Assembly (NCBI RefSeq): GCF_030161555.1
Contig: NZ_BSUK01000001.1
Coordinates: 124,001-188,000 of the forward strand
Length of the DNA stretch: 64,000 nt
Source: Luteimicrobium album
GTDB lineage: Bacteria > Actinomycetota > Actinomycetes > Actinomycetales > Cellulomonadaceae
Reading direction: 5' to 3'
Positions 37,211 through 47,257 of the stretch are shown here, one piece after another (within the stretch, counting starts at the first letter, position 1; every line of letters starts with the position of its first letter). A program made the position numbers and the translations under genes. Under the pieces are notes generated by a model. It had not been told where the DNA came from. It worked only from the letters and a program-made list of their open reading frames with translations, and searched no databases.

Positions 37211-38260
37211 TCAGCTCGGCTGGACCCCGAGGCTCCGGCGCCCACCGCGCTCCGGCCGGCCGGCGGTCTCGACGCCCTCGAGGTCGGCGCGCAGCTCGCG
37301 GGGCAGCGAGAACATGAGGTCCTCGGTCGCGGTGCGGACCTCCTCGACGTCCCCGTAGCCCCGCGCCGCGAGGTACGCGAGGACGTCCTGCACGAGGATC
37401 TCCGGGACGGACGCACCGGACGTGACGCCGACGGTCGTGACGCCGTCGAGCCACGCGGGGTCGATCTCGGCCGCCCGGTCGATGCGGTGCGACGCGCGGG
37501 CCCCCGCCTCGAGCGCGACCTCGACGAGGCGCACCGAGTTCGACGAGTTCGCCGAGCCGACGACGATCACCAGGTCGGCGTCCGGCGCGAGCTTCTTGAC
37601 CGCGACCTGGCGGTTCTGGGTCGCGTAGCAGATGTCGTCGCTGGGCGGGTCCTGCAGCGTGGGGAACTTCTCGCGCAAGCGCCGGACGGTCTCCATCGTC
37701 TCGTCGACGGACAGCGTCGTCTGCGAGATCCAGACCACCTTGTCGGGGTCGCGGACGGTGACCTGGTCGACGTCGTCGGGCGAGTTGACGACCTGGATGT
37801 GCTCGGGGGCCTCGCCGGCGGTGCCCTCGACCTCCTCGTGGCCGGTGTGGCCGATGAGGAGGATGTCGAAGTCGTCGCGCGCGAAGCGCACAGCCTCGCG
37901 GTGGACCTTGGTGACGAGCGGGCACGTGGCGTCGATCGTCTCGAGGCGGCGGGCCGTCGCGGCCTCGCGGACCGCGGGCGAGACGCCGTGCGCGGAGAAC
38001 ACGACGCGCGCGCCCTCCGGGACCTCGTCGGTGTCGTCGACGAAGACCGCGCCGCGCTCGGACAGCGTGGCCACGACGTGCTTGTTGTGGACGATCTCCT
38101 TGCGCACGTACACAGGAGCGCCGTAGTGCTCGAGGGCCTTCTCGACGGCGACGACGGCACGGTCGACGCCCGCGCAGTACCCGCGGGGGGCGGCGAGGAG
38201 CACGCGGCGGTGCTGCGTCGTCGGGCCGGTGGAGGGGACCGTTGCGGTCGGAGAGGTCAC
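37211..38260 (-). CDS. ispH: 4-hydroxy-3-methylbut-2-enyl diphosphate reductase
   Basis: Last step of the MEP isoprenoid pathway, giving IPP and DMAPP. 349 residues. The three cluster cysteines are in [13 protein letters not shown] (Cys29), [10 protein letters not shown] and [22 protein letters not shown] and TSGASVPE complete the active site. Start GTG 38260. The G6 run at 38185-38190 in this gene is intact, which shows that not every run is shortened. Divergent from xseA across a repeat-bearing space. Confidence 0.97.
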   Translation of the reverse strand: MTSPTATVPSTGPTTQHRRVLLAAPRGYCAGVDRAVVAVEKALEHYGAPVYVRKEIVHNKHVVATLSERGAVFVDDTDEVPEGARVVFSAHGVSPAVREAATARRLETIDATCPLVTKVHREAVRFARDDFDILLIGHTGHEEVEGTAGEAPEHIQVVNSPDDVDQVTVRDPDKVVWISQTTLSVDETMETVRRLREKFPTLQDPPSDDICYATQNRQVAVKKLAPDADLVIVVGSANSSNSVRLVEVALEAGARASHRIDRAAEIDPAWLDGVTTVGVTSGASVPEILVQDVLAYLAARGYGDVEEVRTATEDLMFSLPRELRADLEGVETAGRPERGGRRSLGVQPS

Positions 38261-38620
38261 GCCCCGAGTCTAGGCGAGCGGCCGCACCCGGCCCCGAGAG
38301 GAAGGTCACGTCCGCGACACCGCCACAGCACCTCCGCGTACGCCGACGGCGACGCCGCGTTCGCCGACGGTGACGCCCGCGTGGTCGGGTCGGGTGGAGC
38401 GGGTGGGGTGCGCGGCCAGGGCGAGACGACGGCCGAGCGGGTCGGTGCGGGGAGGTGGTGAAGGGCGTCAAGGAGTGCGCACGGCCCCCGGGCCGAAGCA
38501 CGACAGCCCGAACCAGCTCGCCGCGCCCACCCGCGAACCCGACCACGTCACCGTCGGCGAACACAGCGTCACCGTCGGCGGCGGGTGGGACGTGTGGGCG
38601 GGATAGGGCAGGGTGGTGCT
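38261..38620. repeat. ispH-xseA divergent space with inverted pairs of 21-bp repeats
   Basis: No gene supported in these 360 bases. Two tandem 21-base units start at 38341 and 38362 (core CGCCGACGGTGAC), and two in the opposite orientation start at 38546 and 38567 (core GTCACCGTCGGCG). Flanking bases (GTGGTCGGGT against ACCCGACCAC) extend the inverted match. The unit length is two helical turns, or seven codons (Phe-Ala-Asp-Gly-Asp...). Could be regulator sites or an inverted duplication. Confidence 0.6.
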
Positions 38621-39838
38621 GTGACCGCCCTGCCCGAACGAGCCCTCGACACGAGCGTCGAGCATCCGTGGCCCGTGCGGCTGCTGTCGAGCAAGATCGC
38701 CGCGTACGTGGACCGCATGTCGCCGGTCTGGGTCGAGGGCCAGGTGGTGCAGCTCAACCGTCGTCCGGGCTCGGGCTACTGCTTCCTCACGCTCCGCGAC
38801 ACCGAGGCCGACGCGTCCCTGCCGGTCTCGATGCTGGCACGCGTGCTCGAGGCGCCGGGCGACGCGGTGCACGAGGGCGCGCACGTCGTCGTGCACGCGA
38901 AGCCCACGTTCTGGACCAAGCGCGGGACGCTCCAGCTCCAGGCGTCGGCGATCCGCGCGGTCGGCGTGGGCGAGCTGCTGGCCCGGATCGAGCACCTCAA
39001 GCGCATCCTCGCGGCGGAGGGCCTGTTCGACGCGGACCGCAAGGTTCCGCTGCCGTTCCTCCCGGCGGTCGTCGGGCTCGTGTGCGGGCGGGAGTCGAAG
39101 GCCGAGCACGACGTCGTCGTGAACGCGCAGGCGCGCTGGCCACAGGTGCGGTTCGAGATCCGCGAGGTCGCGGTGCAGGGCCAGGGCGCGGTCCCGCAGG
39201 TCGCCGCGGCGATCGCCGAGCTCGACGCGCGGCCCGACGTCGAGGTGATCGTCGTGGCGCGCGGCGGCGGCGCTGTCGAGGACCTGCTGCCGTTCAGCAA
39301 CGAGACCCTGGTGCGCGCGGCGGCCGCGTGTCGGACGCCGCTCGTGAGCGCGATCGGCCACGAGACCGACGCGCCCCTGCTCGACCTCGTCGCCGACTAC
39401 CGGGCTTCCACCCCGACGGACGCCGCCAAACGGATCGTCCCGGACGTCCGCGAGGAGCGGCAGCGGCTGAACCAGGCGCGGACGCGGCTCCGCGGGGCCG
39501 TGCACGCACGCCTGGCGCACGAGGGCGAGCGCCTGGCCGCGATCCGTTCGCGCCCGGTGCTCGCCCGTCCGGAGACGATGGTCGAGGTGCGCGAGCTCGA
39601 GCTCGGACGGCTGCGCACCGCCGGCCGGCGGGCGCTCGACGGCGCCCTCGTCCGGGCGTCGGGCGAGGTGGGGCGCCTGGCGGCGCAGGTCCGTGCGCTC
39701 TCCCCCGCCGCGACACTGGAGCGCGGGTACGCGGTCGTCCAGGGCCCGGGCGGCGGCGTGGTCCGCACGCCCGACGACGTCGCCCCCGGGGACGCGCTCC
39801 GGGTCCGGGTCGCGGGGGCGAGCTCGCTGCGGAGGTAG
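38621..39838 (+). CDS. xseA: Exodeoxyribonuclease VII large subunit
   Basis: 405 residues. N-terminal OB-fold ([20 protein letters not shown]) for single-strand DNA, then the catalytic domain with [40 protein letters not shown] and [20 protein letters not shown], then a coiled-coil region and C-terminal ERGYAVV segment. With XseB it degrades single-stranded DNA. The chosen GTG 38621 starts [12 protein letters not shown]; the frame is open 12 codons further up without a better start. Confidence 0.96.
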   Translation: MTALPERALDTSVEHPWPVRLLSSKIAAYVDRMSPVWVEGQVVQLNRRPGSGYCFLTLRDTEADASLPVSMLARVLEAPGDAVHEGAHVVVHAKPTFWTKRGTLQLQASAIRAVGVGELLARIEHLKRILAAEGLFDADRKVPLPFLPAVVGLVCGRESKAEHDVVVNAQARWPQVRFEIREVAVQGQGAVPQVAAAIAELDARPDVEVIVVARGGGAVEDLLPFSNETLVRAAAACRTPLVSAIGHETDAPLLDLVADYRASTPTDAAKRIVPDVREERQRLNQARTRLRGAVHARLAHEGERLAAIRSRPVLARPETMVEVRELELGRLRTAGRRALDGALVRASGEVGRLAAQVRALSPAATLERGYAVVQGPGGGVVRTPDDVAPGDALRVRVAGASSLRR

Positions 39839-39932
39839 CGGGCGCGACGGCGTCGGAGGCCCCCGAAGGCGGGGTGCCCGCGCCTCGGACGAAGCACAAG
39901 AAGACCTCCGATCGTGTGGAAGGATCCATCGC

Positions 39933-40208
39933 GTGAGCACCGCAGCACCCCGACCATCGACTGACAACGCTGTCGCCGCGCTGAGCTACGAGGAGGCCCG
40001 CGACCAGCTCGTCGACGTCGTCTCCCGGCTCGAGGCCGGCGCCGCCACCCTCGAGGAGTCCCTCGCGCTCTGGGAGCGCGGCGAGGCCCTCGCCGACCGG
40101 TGCCAGCAGTGGCTCGACGGCGCACGCGAGCGCCTCGACGCCGCACGCGGCGCAGCACCCGCCGGCGCGTCCGACGACGACGCCGACGACGCGGAGGCGT
40201 CGCTGTGA
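39933..40208 (+). CDS. xseB: Exodeoxyribonuclease VII small subunit
   Basis: 91 residues. [20 protein letters not shown] and [20 protein letters not shown] are the helical hairpin that wraps the XseA coiled coil; the C-terminus is an acidic Asp-rich tail. GTG 39933 follows a GGAAGGATCC site. The gap of 94 bases after xseA is longer than usual. The stop overlaps the pfkB start (GTGA). Confidence 0.95.
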   Translation: MSTAAPRPSTDNAVAALSYEEARDQLVDVVSRLEAGAATLEESLALWERGEALADRCQQWLDGARERLDAARGAAPAGASDDDADDAEASL

Positions 40209-41143
40209 CCCGGGCCGTGGCGGGCGACGCGCTCGTCGTCGGGGAGGCGCTGATCGACGTCGTGCACCGCGCCGACGGGACCGTCGACGTGCACCCCGGC
40301 GGCAGCCCCGCCAACGTCGCGCTCACGCTCGGCCGGCTCGGCCGGCCCGCGCGCCTCCTCACCTCGTTCGGCACCGACGCCTACGGCGACCGCATCCGGT
40401 CGTGGCTGCGCGCGTCGGACGTCAGCGTCGTCGAGGGCTCCGACGGCGCCGCGCGCACCTCGGTCGCCGCGGCGCGCCTGTCGGAGACCGGCTCCGCGAC
40501 CTACGACTTCGAGCTCGAGTGGGCCCTGCCCGCCGTCACGCTCGACCCGGCGGAGGCCGCCGTCGTGCACACCGGCTCGATCGGCGCCGTCCTCGAGCCT
40601 GGTGCGACCAGCGTCCTGTCGGTGCTCGACGCTCACCGCGCGCACGCGACCGTCACCTACGACCCGAACCTCCGGCCGTCGCTGATGGGCTCGGCCGCCG
40701 CCGTCGCGCCGCGCGTCGACGAGCTGGTGCGCCGCTCAGACGTCGTCAAGGTCTCGGACGAGGACCTCGCCTGGCTGGCGCCCGGCCGCGACCCGGTCGA
40801 CGTCGCGCGGGGCTGGCTCGCGCTCGGCCCGTCGCTCGTCGTCGTGACGCTCGGTGGCGACGGGGCCGTCGCGGTGACCACGCAGGGAGTCACCGGTGTC
40901 CCGGCCGAGCGCGTCGAGGTCGTCGACACGGTCGGCGCGGGCGACTCGTTCATGGGCGCGCTGATCGACGGGCTGTGGCACGAGGGCCTGCTGGGCGCCG
41001 CGAACCGTCCGGCGCTGCGCGCGATCTCGGGCGACGCCGTCGAGCGGGTCCTGGCGCGCTGCGTCCGGGTGGCCGCGATCACGGTCTCGCGCGCGGGCGC
41101 CAACCCGCCGCGCCGCGCGGAGCTCGACGCGACCGAGCTGTAG
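40205..41143 (+). CDS. PfkB-family carbohydrate kinase (fructokinase-like)
   Basis: 312 residues. Sugar-binding [20 protein letters not shown] near 32-51 and the ATP/anion-hole motif [20 protein letters not shown] near 240-259, whose Asp is the catalytic base. Likely phosphorylates fructose or a related sugar. Coupled to xseB by a 4-base overlap and ends 17 bases before the end of the convergent sugar-importer ATPase gene; a sugar-related partnership with that importer is possible but unproved. Confidence 0.9.
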   Translation: MTRAVAGDALVVGEALIDVVHRADGTVDVHPGGSPANVALTLGRLGRPARLLTSFGTDAYGDRIRSWLRASDVSVVEGSDGAARTSVAAARLSETGSATYDFELEWALPAVTLDPAEAAVVHTGSIGAVLEPGATSVLSVLDAHRAHATVTYDPNLRPSLMGSAAAVAPRVDELVRRSDVVKVSDEDLAWLAPGRDPVDVARGWLALGPSLVVVTLGGDGAVAVTTQGVTGVPAERVEVVDTVGAGDSFMGALIDGLWHEGLLGAANRPALRAISGDAVERVLARCVRVAAITVSRAGANPPRRAELDATEL

Positions 41144-41160
41144 GGAGCGCCGGCCGTGGG

Positions 41161-42419
41161 CTACGCGGCCGCGCCCTCCTTGGACGCACGCTCGCGGGCC
41201 CGCGCGATCGACGCCTTGCGGTCGGCCTCGTTCTCCTCGTCGAGCCGGGTCGCCTCGGCCTCGTCGTAGGTGAGGTTCTCGGTCGACTCGGGGTCGAAGA
41301 CGAGCATCTTCGTGGGGTCGAACCACAGTGACGCGGTGTCGCCGTCGCGCACGCGCGACGCGGAGTCGAGGTTGACGACGAACTGCGTGCGCAGCGCCTC
41401 GGAGTCGAGCTGCCGCTCCAGCTCGGCGAGCTTCGCCTCGACGGCCTTGTGCGTCTGGAACGGCACGTACGCGTAGAGCTCGGACCCGAGCCACTCGGTC
41501 ACGTCGACGGTCGCCTCGAACTGGAACGACCCGTCACGGGGCTGGGTGAGCTTCGCGTCCTCGAACGCCTCGGGCCGGATCCCGACGATGACGAGCGACC
41601 GGTCCCCCGCCGCCTTCGCGATCCGGTCGGGCAGGTCGAACTCGCCGAACGGCAGGCGGATCTTCCCGTCGCCGAGCTCGCCGGGCAGGAAGTTCATGGG
41701 CGGCGACCCGATGAACCCGGCGACGAACAGGTTCACGGGCTGCTCGTAGAGGGCTCGCGGGCTCGCGACCTGCTGCAGCTCCCCGGCGGACAGGACGGCG
41801 ACGCGATCGCCGAGCGTCATGGCCTCCGTCTGGTCGTGGGTCACGTAGACCGTCGTCGTCGCGAGCGAGCGCTGCAGCCGCGCGATCTCGGTGCGCATCT
41901 GCCCGCGGAGCTTGGCGTCGAGGTTCGACAACGGCTCGTCGAACAGGAACGCCTGGGCGTTGCGGACGATCGCCCGTCCCATCGCGACCCTCTGCCGCTG
42001 CCCGCCGGAGAGGTTGGCGGGCTTGCGGTCGAGGTGGTCGTTGAGCTCGAGCATGTCCGACGCGCGCTCGACCCGGCTCTTGATCTCCGCCTCGCTGAAC
42101 TCCCCCGATGCAGGCGGAGCGGGAACGCGATGTTCTCGCGCACCGTGAGGTGCGGGTAGAGCGCGTAGTTCTGGAACACCATGGCGAGGTTGCGGTCGCG
42201 TGGCGCCTTCTCGTTCATGCGCTCGCCGCCGATGAGGAGCTCGCCGTCGGTGATGTCCTCGAGCCCGACGATCATCCGCAGCAGGGTCGACTTCCCGCAG
42301 CCGGACGGCCCGACGAGGATCATGAACTCGCCGTCGGCGATGTCGAGGCTGATGCCCTTCACGGCGAGGAAGCCGTCGCCGTACTCCTTGACGATGTTCT
42401 TGACGTCGATGGATGCCAT
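41161..42419 (-). CDS. ugpC: Carbohydrate ABC importer ATPase (UgpC/MsmK type, frame break)
   Basis: About 419 residues. Walker [14 protein letters not shown] near 37, signature [14 protein letters not shown], Walker [13 protein letters not shown], then the regulatory MOI/TOBE domain ([27 protein letters not shown]). Such ATPases energise one or several sugar importers. The frame breaks at a C5 run (42102-42106); one more base gives [21 protein letters not shown] Lys/Arg/Glu-rich tail of about 30 residues follows the usual end. ATG 42419. Last gene of the sugar importer. Confidence 0.94.
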
Positions 42420-42471
42420 CAGCGGACTCCTCGGGTGCGCTTTGCGGGGGCAGGGCGAGCGGGGCGGGCGG

Positions 42472-43323
42472 TCATCCCTTCACCGCCCCCTGGGTCAGGC
42501 CGGACACGATCTGACGCTGGAACAGGACGACGAGGATCACCACGGGCACCGTCACGACGACGGCGGCCGCGGAGATCGCGCCGGTGGGCTGGTCGAAGTA
42601 GGACGCGCCCGTGAAGAACGCGAGCGCCGCGGGGACCGGCCGTGCCCGGTCGGTCGAGGTCAGCGAGATGCCGTAGACGAAGTCGTTCCAGGCGATGAAG
42701 AACGCGATCAGGGCCGTCGTGAAGACCCCGGGCGCGGCGAGCGGCACGATCGCCTTGCGGAACGCCTGCCAGGGCGTGGCGCCGTCGACCTCGGCGGCCT
42801 GCTCGAGCTCCCAGGGGATCTGCCGGAAGAACGCGGCGAGCGTCCAGATGGAGATCGGCAGCGTCAGGGACAGGTACGGGATGATCAGGCCGAGCCACGT
42901 GTCGTACAGGCCGATGTTGCGCCACAGGTTGAACAGGGGCGTGACGATCGAGACGACCGGGAAGATCGACACGCCGAGCGCCGTCGTCAGGATGAGCCGC
43001 TTGCCGGGGAAGTCGAGGCGGGCGATCGCGTACGCGGCGAGGGTCGCCAGGACGACCGCGATGAACGTCGAGATGAGCGAGATGCCGACCGAGTTCCGCA
43101 GGGCCGAGAGGAACAGCGTCTGTGCGCTGCCCCCGGACGACAGGATCTGCTTGTAGTTCTCCGTGCTCCAGTGGGGCGGCAGGAACGTCCCGGAGTTGAT
43201 CTCGGACGACGACTTGAAGCTTGTCGCGATGATCGACGCCACGGGGAACAGCGCGAAGACGAGGACGACGATCGCGATGACCGTCCACCAGAACCGCTGC
43301 CGGGCGGTGAGTGCGGCACGCAT
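42472..43323 (-). CDS. Carbohydrate ABC transporter permease (MalG/UgpE type)
   Basis: 283 residues from ATG 43323. First segment [20 protein letters not shown], periplasmic loop [17 protein letters not shown], and the EAA loop [20 protein letters not shown] typical of the MalG class. It pairs with the MalF-type permease upstream, with which it shares one open frame in this sequence (see that entry). 52 bases before the ATPase start. Confidence 0.93.
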   Translation of the reverse strand: MRAALTARQRFWWTVIAIVVLVFALFPVASIIATSFKSSSEINSGTFLPPHWSTENYKQILSSGGSAQTLFLSALRNSVGISLISTFIAVVLATLAAYAIARLDFPGKRLILTTALGVSIFPVVSIVTPLFNLWRNIGLYDTWLGLIIPYLSLTLPISIWTLAAFFRQIPWELEQAAEVDGATPWQAFRKAIVPLAAPGVFTTALIAFFIAWNDFVYGISLTSTDRARPVPAALAFFTGASYFDQPTGAISAAAVVVTVPVVILVVLFQRQIVSGLTQGAVKG

Positions 43324-44298
43324 CAGGACTCCCCTCGCCCCGGCCAGGTCGACCCTGAAGAGCTTGATCGCGATGAAGCAGATGAGGACGACGCACAGGA
43401 ACAGCAACACCGAGACGGCGGCCCCGAGGCCGATCTGGAGCTGGCTGATGGATTGTCGGTAGGCGAGCAGGGACAGCACCTCGGTGCCGTTCGCGCCCTT
43501 GGTCATGATGAAGACGTTGTCGAAGATGCGGAACGCGTCGAGCGCGCGGAACAGGACCGCGACCATGATCGCGGCCTTCATGTTCGGGATGATGACGCGC
43601 GACAGGCGCTGCCAAGCGGACGCGCCGTCGACCTCGGCCGCCTCCTCGAGGTCGCCCGGGACCTGCGCGAGGCCGGCCAGGAGCAGCAGCGAGATGAACG
43701 GCGTCGTCTTCCAGACCTCGGACGCGATGATCACGAACAGGCTCGTCCCCCGCTCGGCGAACCAGTTGAGGTCCGGGCTGATGCCGGGCACCCAGTCGAA
43801 CCAGTGGTTGACGTACCCCGACGTGATGTCGAACGCGTAGAACCACGCGAACGCCGAGACGACCGTGATGATCCCGTAAGGCACGAGGATCACGGTGCGC
43901 AGCAGCCCCTTGAGCCCCCGCACCGCGCGGTGCATGATCAGCGCGAGCGCGAACCCGATGACCAGCTCGATGATCACGGTCACGACCGTGATGAGGATCG
44001 TCGTCCAGAAGTCCGACCACCACACCGGGTCGCGCAGGATGACCCAGTAGTTGCGCAGTCCGATGAACGCGCGGTCGTCCGGGGCCGTGAGCTGGTACCG
44101 GAACAGCGAGTCGTAGACGGCCTGCAGGATCGGGTACGCCGTCACGGCCAGCATGACGACGAACGCCGGGCCCGCGAGGTACCAGCCGAGGCGCGCCTCG
44201 GACTTGGCCCGGTCGCTGGCCTTCGGCTTGTGATGACCCGCGGCCCGCGGCTCCTCAGGGGTGTCGGGCGTCCGGGCCGGGACGGTGGCGGCGGTCAT
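43323..44298 (-). CDS. Carbohydrate ABC transporter permease (MalF/UgpA type; stop lost in sequence)
   Basis: About 325 residues from ATG 44298: charged N-terminus, six membrane segments (first WYLAGPAFVVMLAVTAYPIL), EAA loop EEAAEVDGASAWQRLSRVII. As written it has no stop and runs straight into the MalG-type gene ([19 protein letters not shown]). A changed length of the C4 run at 43331-43334 (two more bases, or one fewer) would give a TGA overlapping the next ATG, the usual arrangement. I regard the fusion as a probable sequence error. Its own start overlaps the binding-protein stop (ATGA). Confidence 0.88.
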
Positions 44299-45611
44299 AG
44301 CAGTCGGTCCCCTCGCAGCACGGCGGTGATGAAGTCGGACGACGTCCGCGGCGTCTTGTCCGGGTCGATCCGCGAGACCGGGTACCAGGTCTGCTGCAGC
44401 CCGGTCGACACCTGGTTGTAGAACGGCGACTTGGGTCGGGGCGCGGCGTCCTCGAGCGACTTCCGGATCAGCGCGTACATCGGGTACGCCTTCTGGACCT
44501 TGGGGTCGTCGTACGCCTTGAGGCTCGCGGCCGGGTTGCCGTCGGACATGAAGTACTGGGCCTGGTGCTCGGGCGAGACGATGCACTCGGCCGCCTCGAA
44601 CGCGAGGTCGGTGTGCTTGCTGAACGCCCCGATCCCGAGGTTGATGCCGCCGTACGGGGGTCGCGCCTGCTTGCCCTCGGTGGTCTGCGGGTACTCGGCC
44701 CAGCCGATGTCGTCGAGCACCGACTGGTCGAGAGCCTTGGACTGGACCGCGGTCTGCGTCGAGGTCCAGACGAACGGCCAGTTGACCATGAACGAGCCCT
44801 TGTCGCCCTGGAACAGCGTGAGGGACGCGGGCTCGTCCTCGCTCGGCAGACCCGGTCCGCCGACGCCGGACGTCCCGATCATCGACATGATCGTCGCCGC
44901 GGCCTTGCCCTCCGGGGTGTCGAGCCCGAGCTTCGTGTCCGTCGCGGGCGCCTCGGGGTTGGTGATGATGTGCCCGCCCGCGGACTCGATCAACGCGTTG
45001 ATCCACACGGTGAGCGACTCGGCCTTGATCCCCTGCACCGCGAGGTACTTGTTCTGCTTCTTCGCGGCGTCGATGAGCTGGTCCCACGTCACCGGCTTGC
45101 TCATGTCGAGGCCGGCCGCCTTCGCGACGGACTTGCGGTACCAGAGGAGCTGCGTGTTCGACCAGAACGGGATCGCGACGATCTTGCCGCGCCACGTCGC
45201 CGAGTCGATCGCGCCCTGTGCGACGTCCTGCGTGGTCGCCTTCGCGACGTCGTCGGGCACGGGGGCCAGGAAGCCGGCCTCGGCCTGCTCAGCGACGAAC
45301 ACGGGGTCGAGGCTCATGAGGTCGATCGACGAGTCGTGCGCCGCGAGCCGGCGAGCGAGCTGCTCGCGCTGCGACGCGGCGTCGCGCGGCAGGAGCTGCG
45401 TCACGACCTTGTACTTCCCGCCCGACGCCTCCGTGCACTGCTGCGCGATCTTCGCCTGCCCCCCGTTGTCGGGGTTGATGTACCAGTCGAGGGTCGGGAC
45501 GCCCGAGCCCGTCGACGCGCACGCCGCGAGCGGCGCCACCACCCCCAGCGTCACCGCGACGGCGAGCCACCTGCGGCCCGCTCGGCTCTGCCTTCGCTGC
45601 ACCCTCACCAC
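44295..45611 (-). CDS. Carbohydrate ABC transporter substrate-binding lipoprotein (family 1)
   Basis: About 438 residues. Signal peptide with RRWLAVAVTLGVVAPLAAC and lipobox LAAC, then an extracellular-binding-protein family 1 fold (VPTLDWYINPDNGG; IPFWSNTQLLWYRKSVAKAA; TTEGKQARPPYGGINLGIG). The start is one of several adjacent GTG codons (45611, 45608 or 45602) after GGGGAG. First gene of the importer. Divergent from carbonic anhydrase across 108 bases containing the small palindrome CCTCTACCAGAGG. Sugar unknown; no LacI regulator is nearby. Confidence 0.92.
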   Translation of the reverse strand: MVRVQRRQSRAGRRWLAVAVTLGVVAPLAACASTGSGVPTLDWYINPDNGGQAKIAQQCTEASGGKYKVVTQLLPRDAASQREQLARRLAAHDSSIDLMSLDPVFVAEQAEAGFLAPVPDDVAKATTQDVAQGAIDSATWRGKIVAIPFWSNTQLLWYRKSVAKAAGLDMSKPVTWDQLIDAAKKQNKYLAVQGIKAESLTVWINALIESAGGHIITNPEAPATDTKLGLDTPEGKAAATIMSMIGTSGVGGPGLPSEDEPASLTLFQGDKGSFMVNWPFVWTSTQTAVQSKALDQSVLDDIGWAEYPQTTEGKQARPPYGGINLGIGAFSKHTDLAFEAAECIVSPEHQAQYFMSDGNPAASLKAYDDPKVQKAYPMYALIRKSLEDAAPRPKSPFYNQVSTGLQQTWYPVSRIDPDKTPRTSSDFITAVLRGDRLL

Positions 45612-45719
45612 TCCCCGGGAGGCAACCTCGCCCCCGATCCGCACGCTCCGGTCCTCTACCAGAGGTACACCCGGTGAGACGAGGCCGCACCCGCGACGGC
45701 CGTGCGGGAGGATGAAGCC

Positions 45720-46361
45720 ATGCGTAGCACTCCCACCGAGTCCTGGTCCGCACTCCGTGCGGGCAACGCCCGGTTCGTGCGGGACGAGATGGAGCACCCG
45801 TCGCAGGACACGACGCGGCGACACGAGACGGCGCTCTCACAGCATCCGTTCGGCGTGGTGTTCGGCTGCTCCGACTCGCGCGTCGCGTCCGAGCTGATCT
45901 TCGACCAAGGTCTCGGCGACCTCTTCGTCGTCCGGAACGCGGGCCACGTCGTCGACCCTGCCGTGCTCGGCTCGATCGAGTTCGGCGTCGAGCTCCTTGG
46001 CGCGAACCTCGTGGTCGTGCTCGGGCACAGCTCGTGCGGCGCGGTCGCCGCGGCCGCACGCACGCTGCGGACAGGCGAGGAGCCGCCCGGCTTCGTCCGC
46101 GCCGTGACCGACGGCGTGATCCCCTCGATCGTCGGGCTCACCGCCCAGGGACCCGAGGCGTTCGCCGCGATGGACGAGAAGGTGCTCCTGCGCGAGCACG
46201 TCCGCCACACCGTCACGACCCTGCCGGCGTACTCGGCCGCGTTGCGTGCCGCGGTCGACGAGGGTCGCTGCGCGATCGTCGGCGTCGAGTACGACCTGCG
46301 CGACGGCGCGGCCCGGCTCGTCGCGCTGGAGGGCGAGGTCGGCGAGACCCCGGTCTCCTGA
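45720..46361 (+). CDS. Beta-class carbonic anhydrase
   Basis: Interconverts CO2 and bicarbonate. 213 residues with the zinc ligands in FGCSDSRV (Cys50, Asp52, Arg54) and LGHSSCGAV (His103, Cys106), the type II/type I beta-CA arrangement. ATG 45720 is preceded by GGGAGG. The stop overlaps the TrmH-family methyltransferase start (TGATG). Confidence 0.95.
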   Translation: MRSTPTESWSALRAGNARFVRDEMEHPSQDTTRRHETALSQHPFGVVFGCSDSRVASELIFDQGLGDLFVVRNAGHVVDPAVLGSIEFGVELLGANLVVVLGHSSCGAVAAAARTLRTGEEPPGFVRAVTDGVIPSIVGLTAQGPEAFAAMDEKVLLREHVRHTVTTLPAYSAALRAAVDEGRCAIVGVEYDLRDGAARLVALEGEVGETPVS

Positions 46362-47193
46362 TGCGCCGCGTCACCGTCCGCAACGCCACGTTCCAGCAGT
46401 GGGAGACGCTGCTGACCAACCGCACCAAGCGGCACCGCGCGGGGCACGTCCTCGTCCAGGGCGTGCGCCCCATCACGGTCGCCGTCGAGTCGGGCCTCGC
46501 GGTGCGCGAGTGGCTCGTCGACGGCGACCGCACGCTGTCGTCGTGGGCCAGCGAGCTCACGGCGCGCGTGCGCGCCCCGCGGTACGCGGTCTCGCCCGAG
46601 CTCCTGCGCGAGCTGGGCGGCAAGGACGACGCCGCGCCCGAGGTGCTCGCGGTCGTCGCCCTGCCGGACGACGACCTCGCGCGCCTGGCCGCCCGCGCTG
46701 CCGACGACGGCGCACCCCTCCTCGCGGTCGCGCTCGACCGGCCGACGAGCCCCGGCAACGTGGGCACGGTCGCGCGGTCCGTCGACGCGTTCGGGGGCAC
46801 GGCGTCGTCGTGACCGGGCACGCGGCCGACCCGTACGACCCCAAGGCCGTCCGCGCGAGCACCGGCTCGGTGTTCGCGGTCCCCGTCGTGACCGCGGCGT
46901 CCGCGGGCGCCGTCATCGAAGGGATGAGGACCGCGCGGCTCGGCCGCGATGCACCGCTCCAGGTCGTGGGCACCGACGAGGCGGGCGAGGTCGAGCTCGC
47001 CCACGTCGACCTCACGCTCCCCACGCTCGTCGTGACGGGGAACGAGACGCGCGGCCTGAGCGCCCAGTGGCGGGACGCGTGCGACGTCGTGGCGCGGATC
47101 CCCATGCGCGCGAGCGCGGCGAGCTCGCTCAACATGGCGAGCGCGACCGCCGTCGTCCTCTACGAGGCCCTGCGTCAGCGCGCTGCGATGTGA
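46361..47193 (+). CDS. TrmH/SpoU-family RNA 2'-O-methyltransferase (frame break)
   Basis: About 277 residues after repair. SPOUT motif 1 [20 protein letters not shown], motif 2 [12 protein letters not shown], motif 3 [20 protein letters not shown] give the knotted SAM site; an N-terminal L30e-like substrate domain precedes it. The target RNA cannot be told from sequence. The frame breaks at a G5 run (46793-46797); one more G gives [19 protein letters not shown]. It overlaps carbonic anhydrase by one base. Confidence 0.93.
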
Positions 47194-47257
47194 CACCCCT
47201 CACACCCACCGGGCGCGCGCCCCGGGGCACCCCGTCGGCTGCGGCACGATAGGGGGC

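Noticed and set aside
42472..45195. Single 907-codon minus-strand frame covering both sugar permeases and most of the binding-protein gene
   Set aside because: Its first 300 codons are an out-of-frame reading of the binding protein; only the two permease parts are real.
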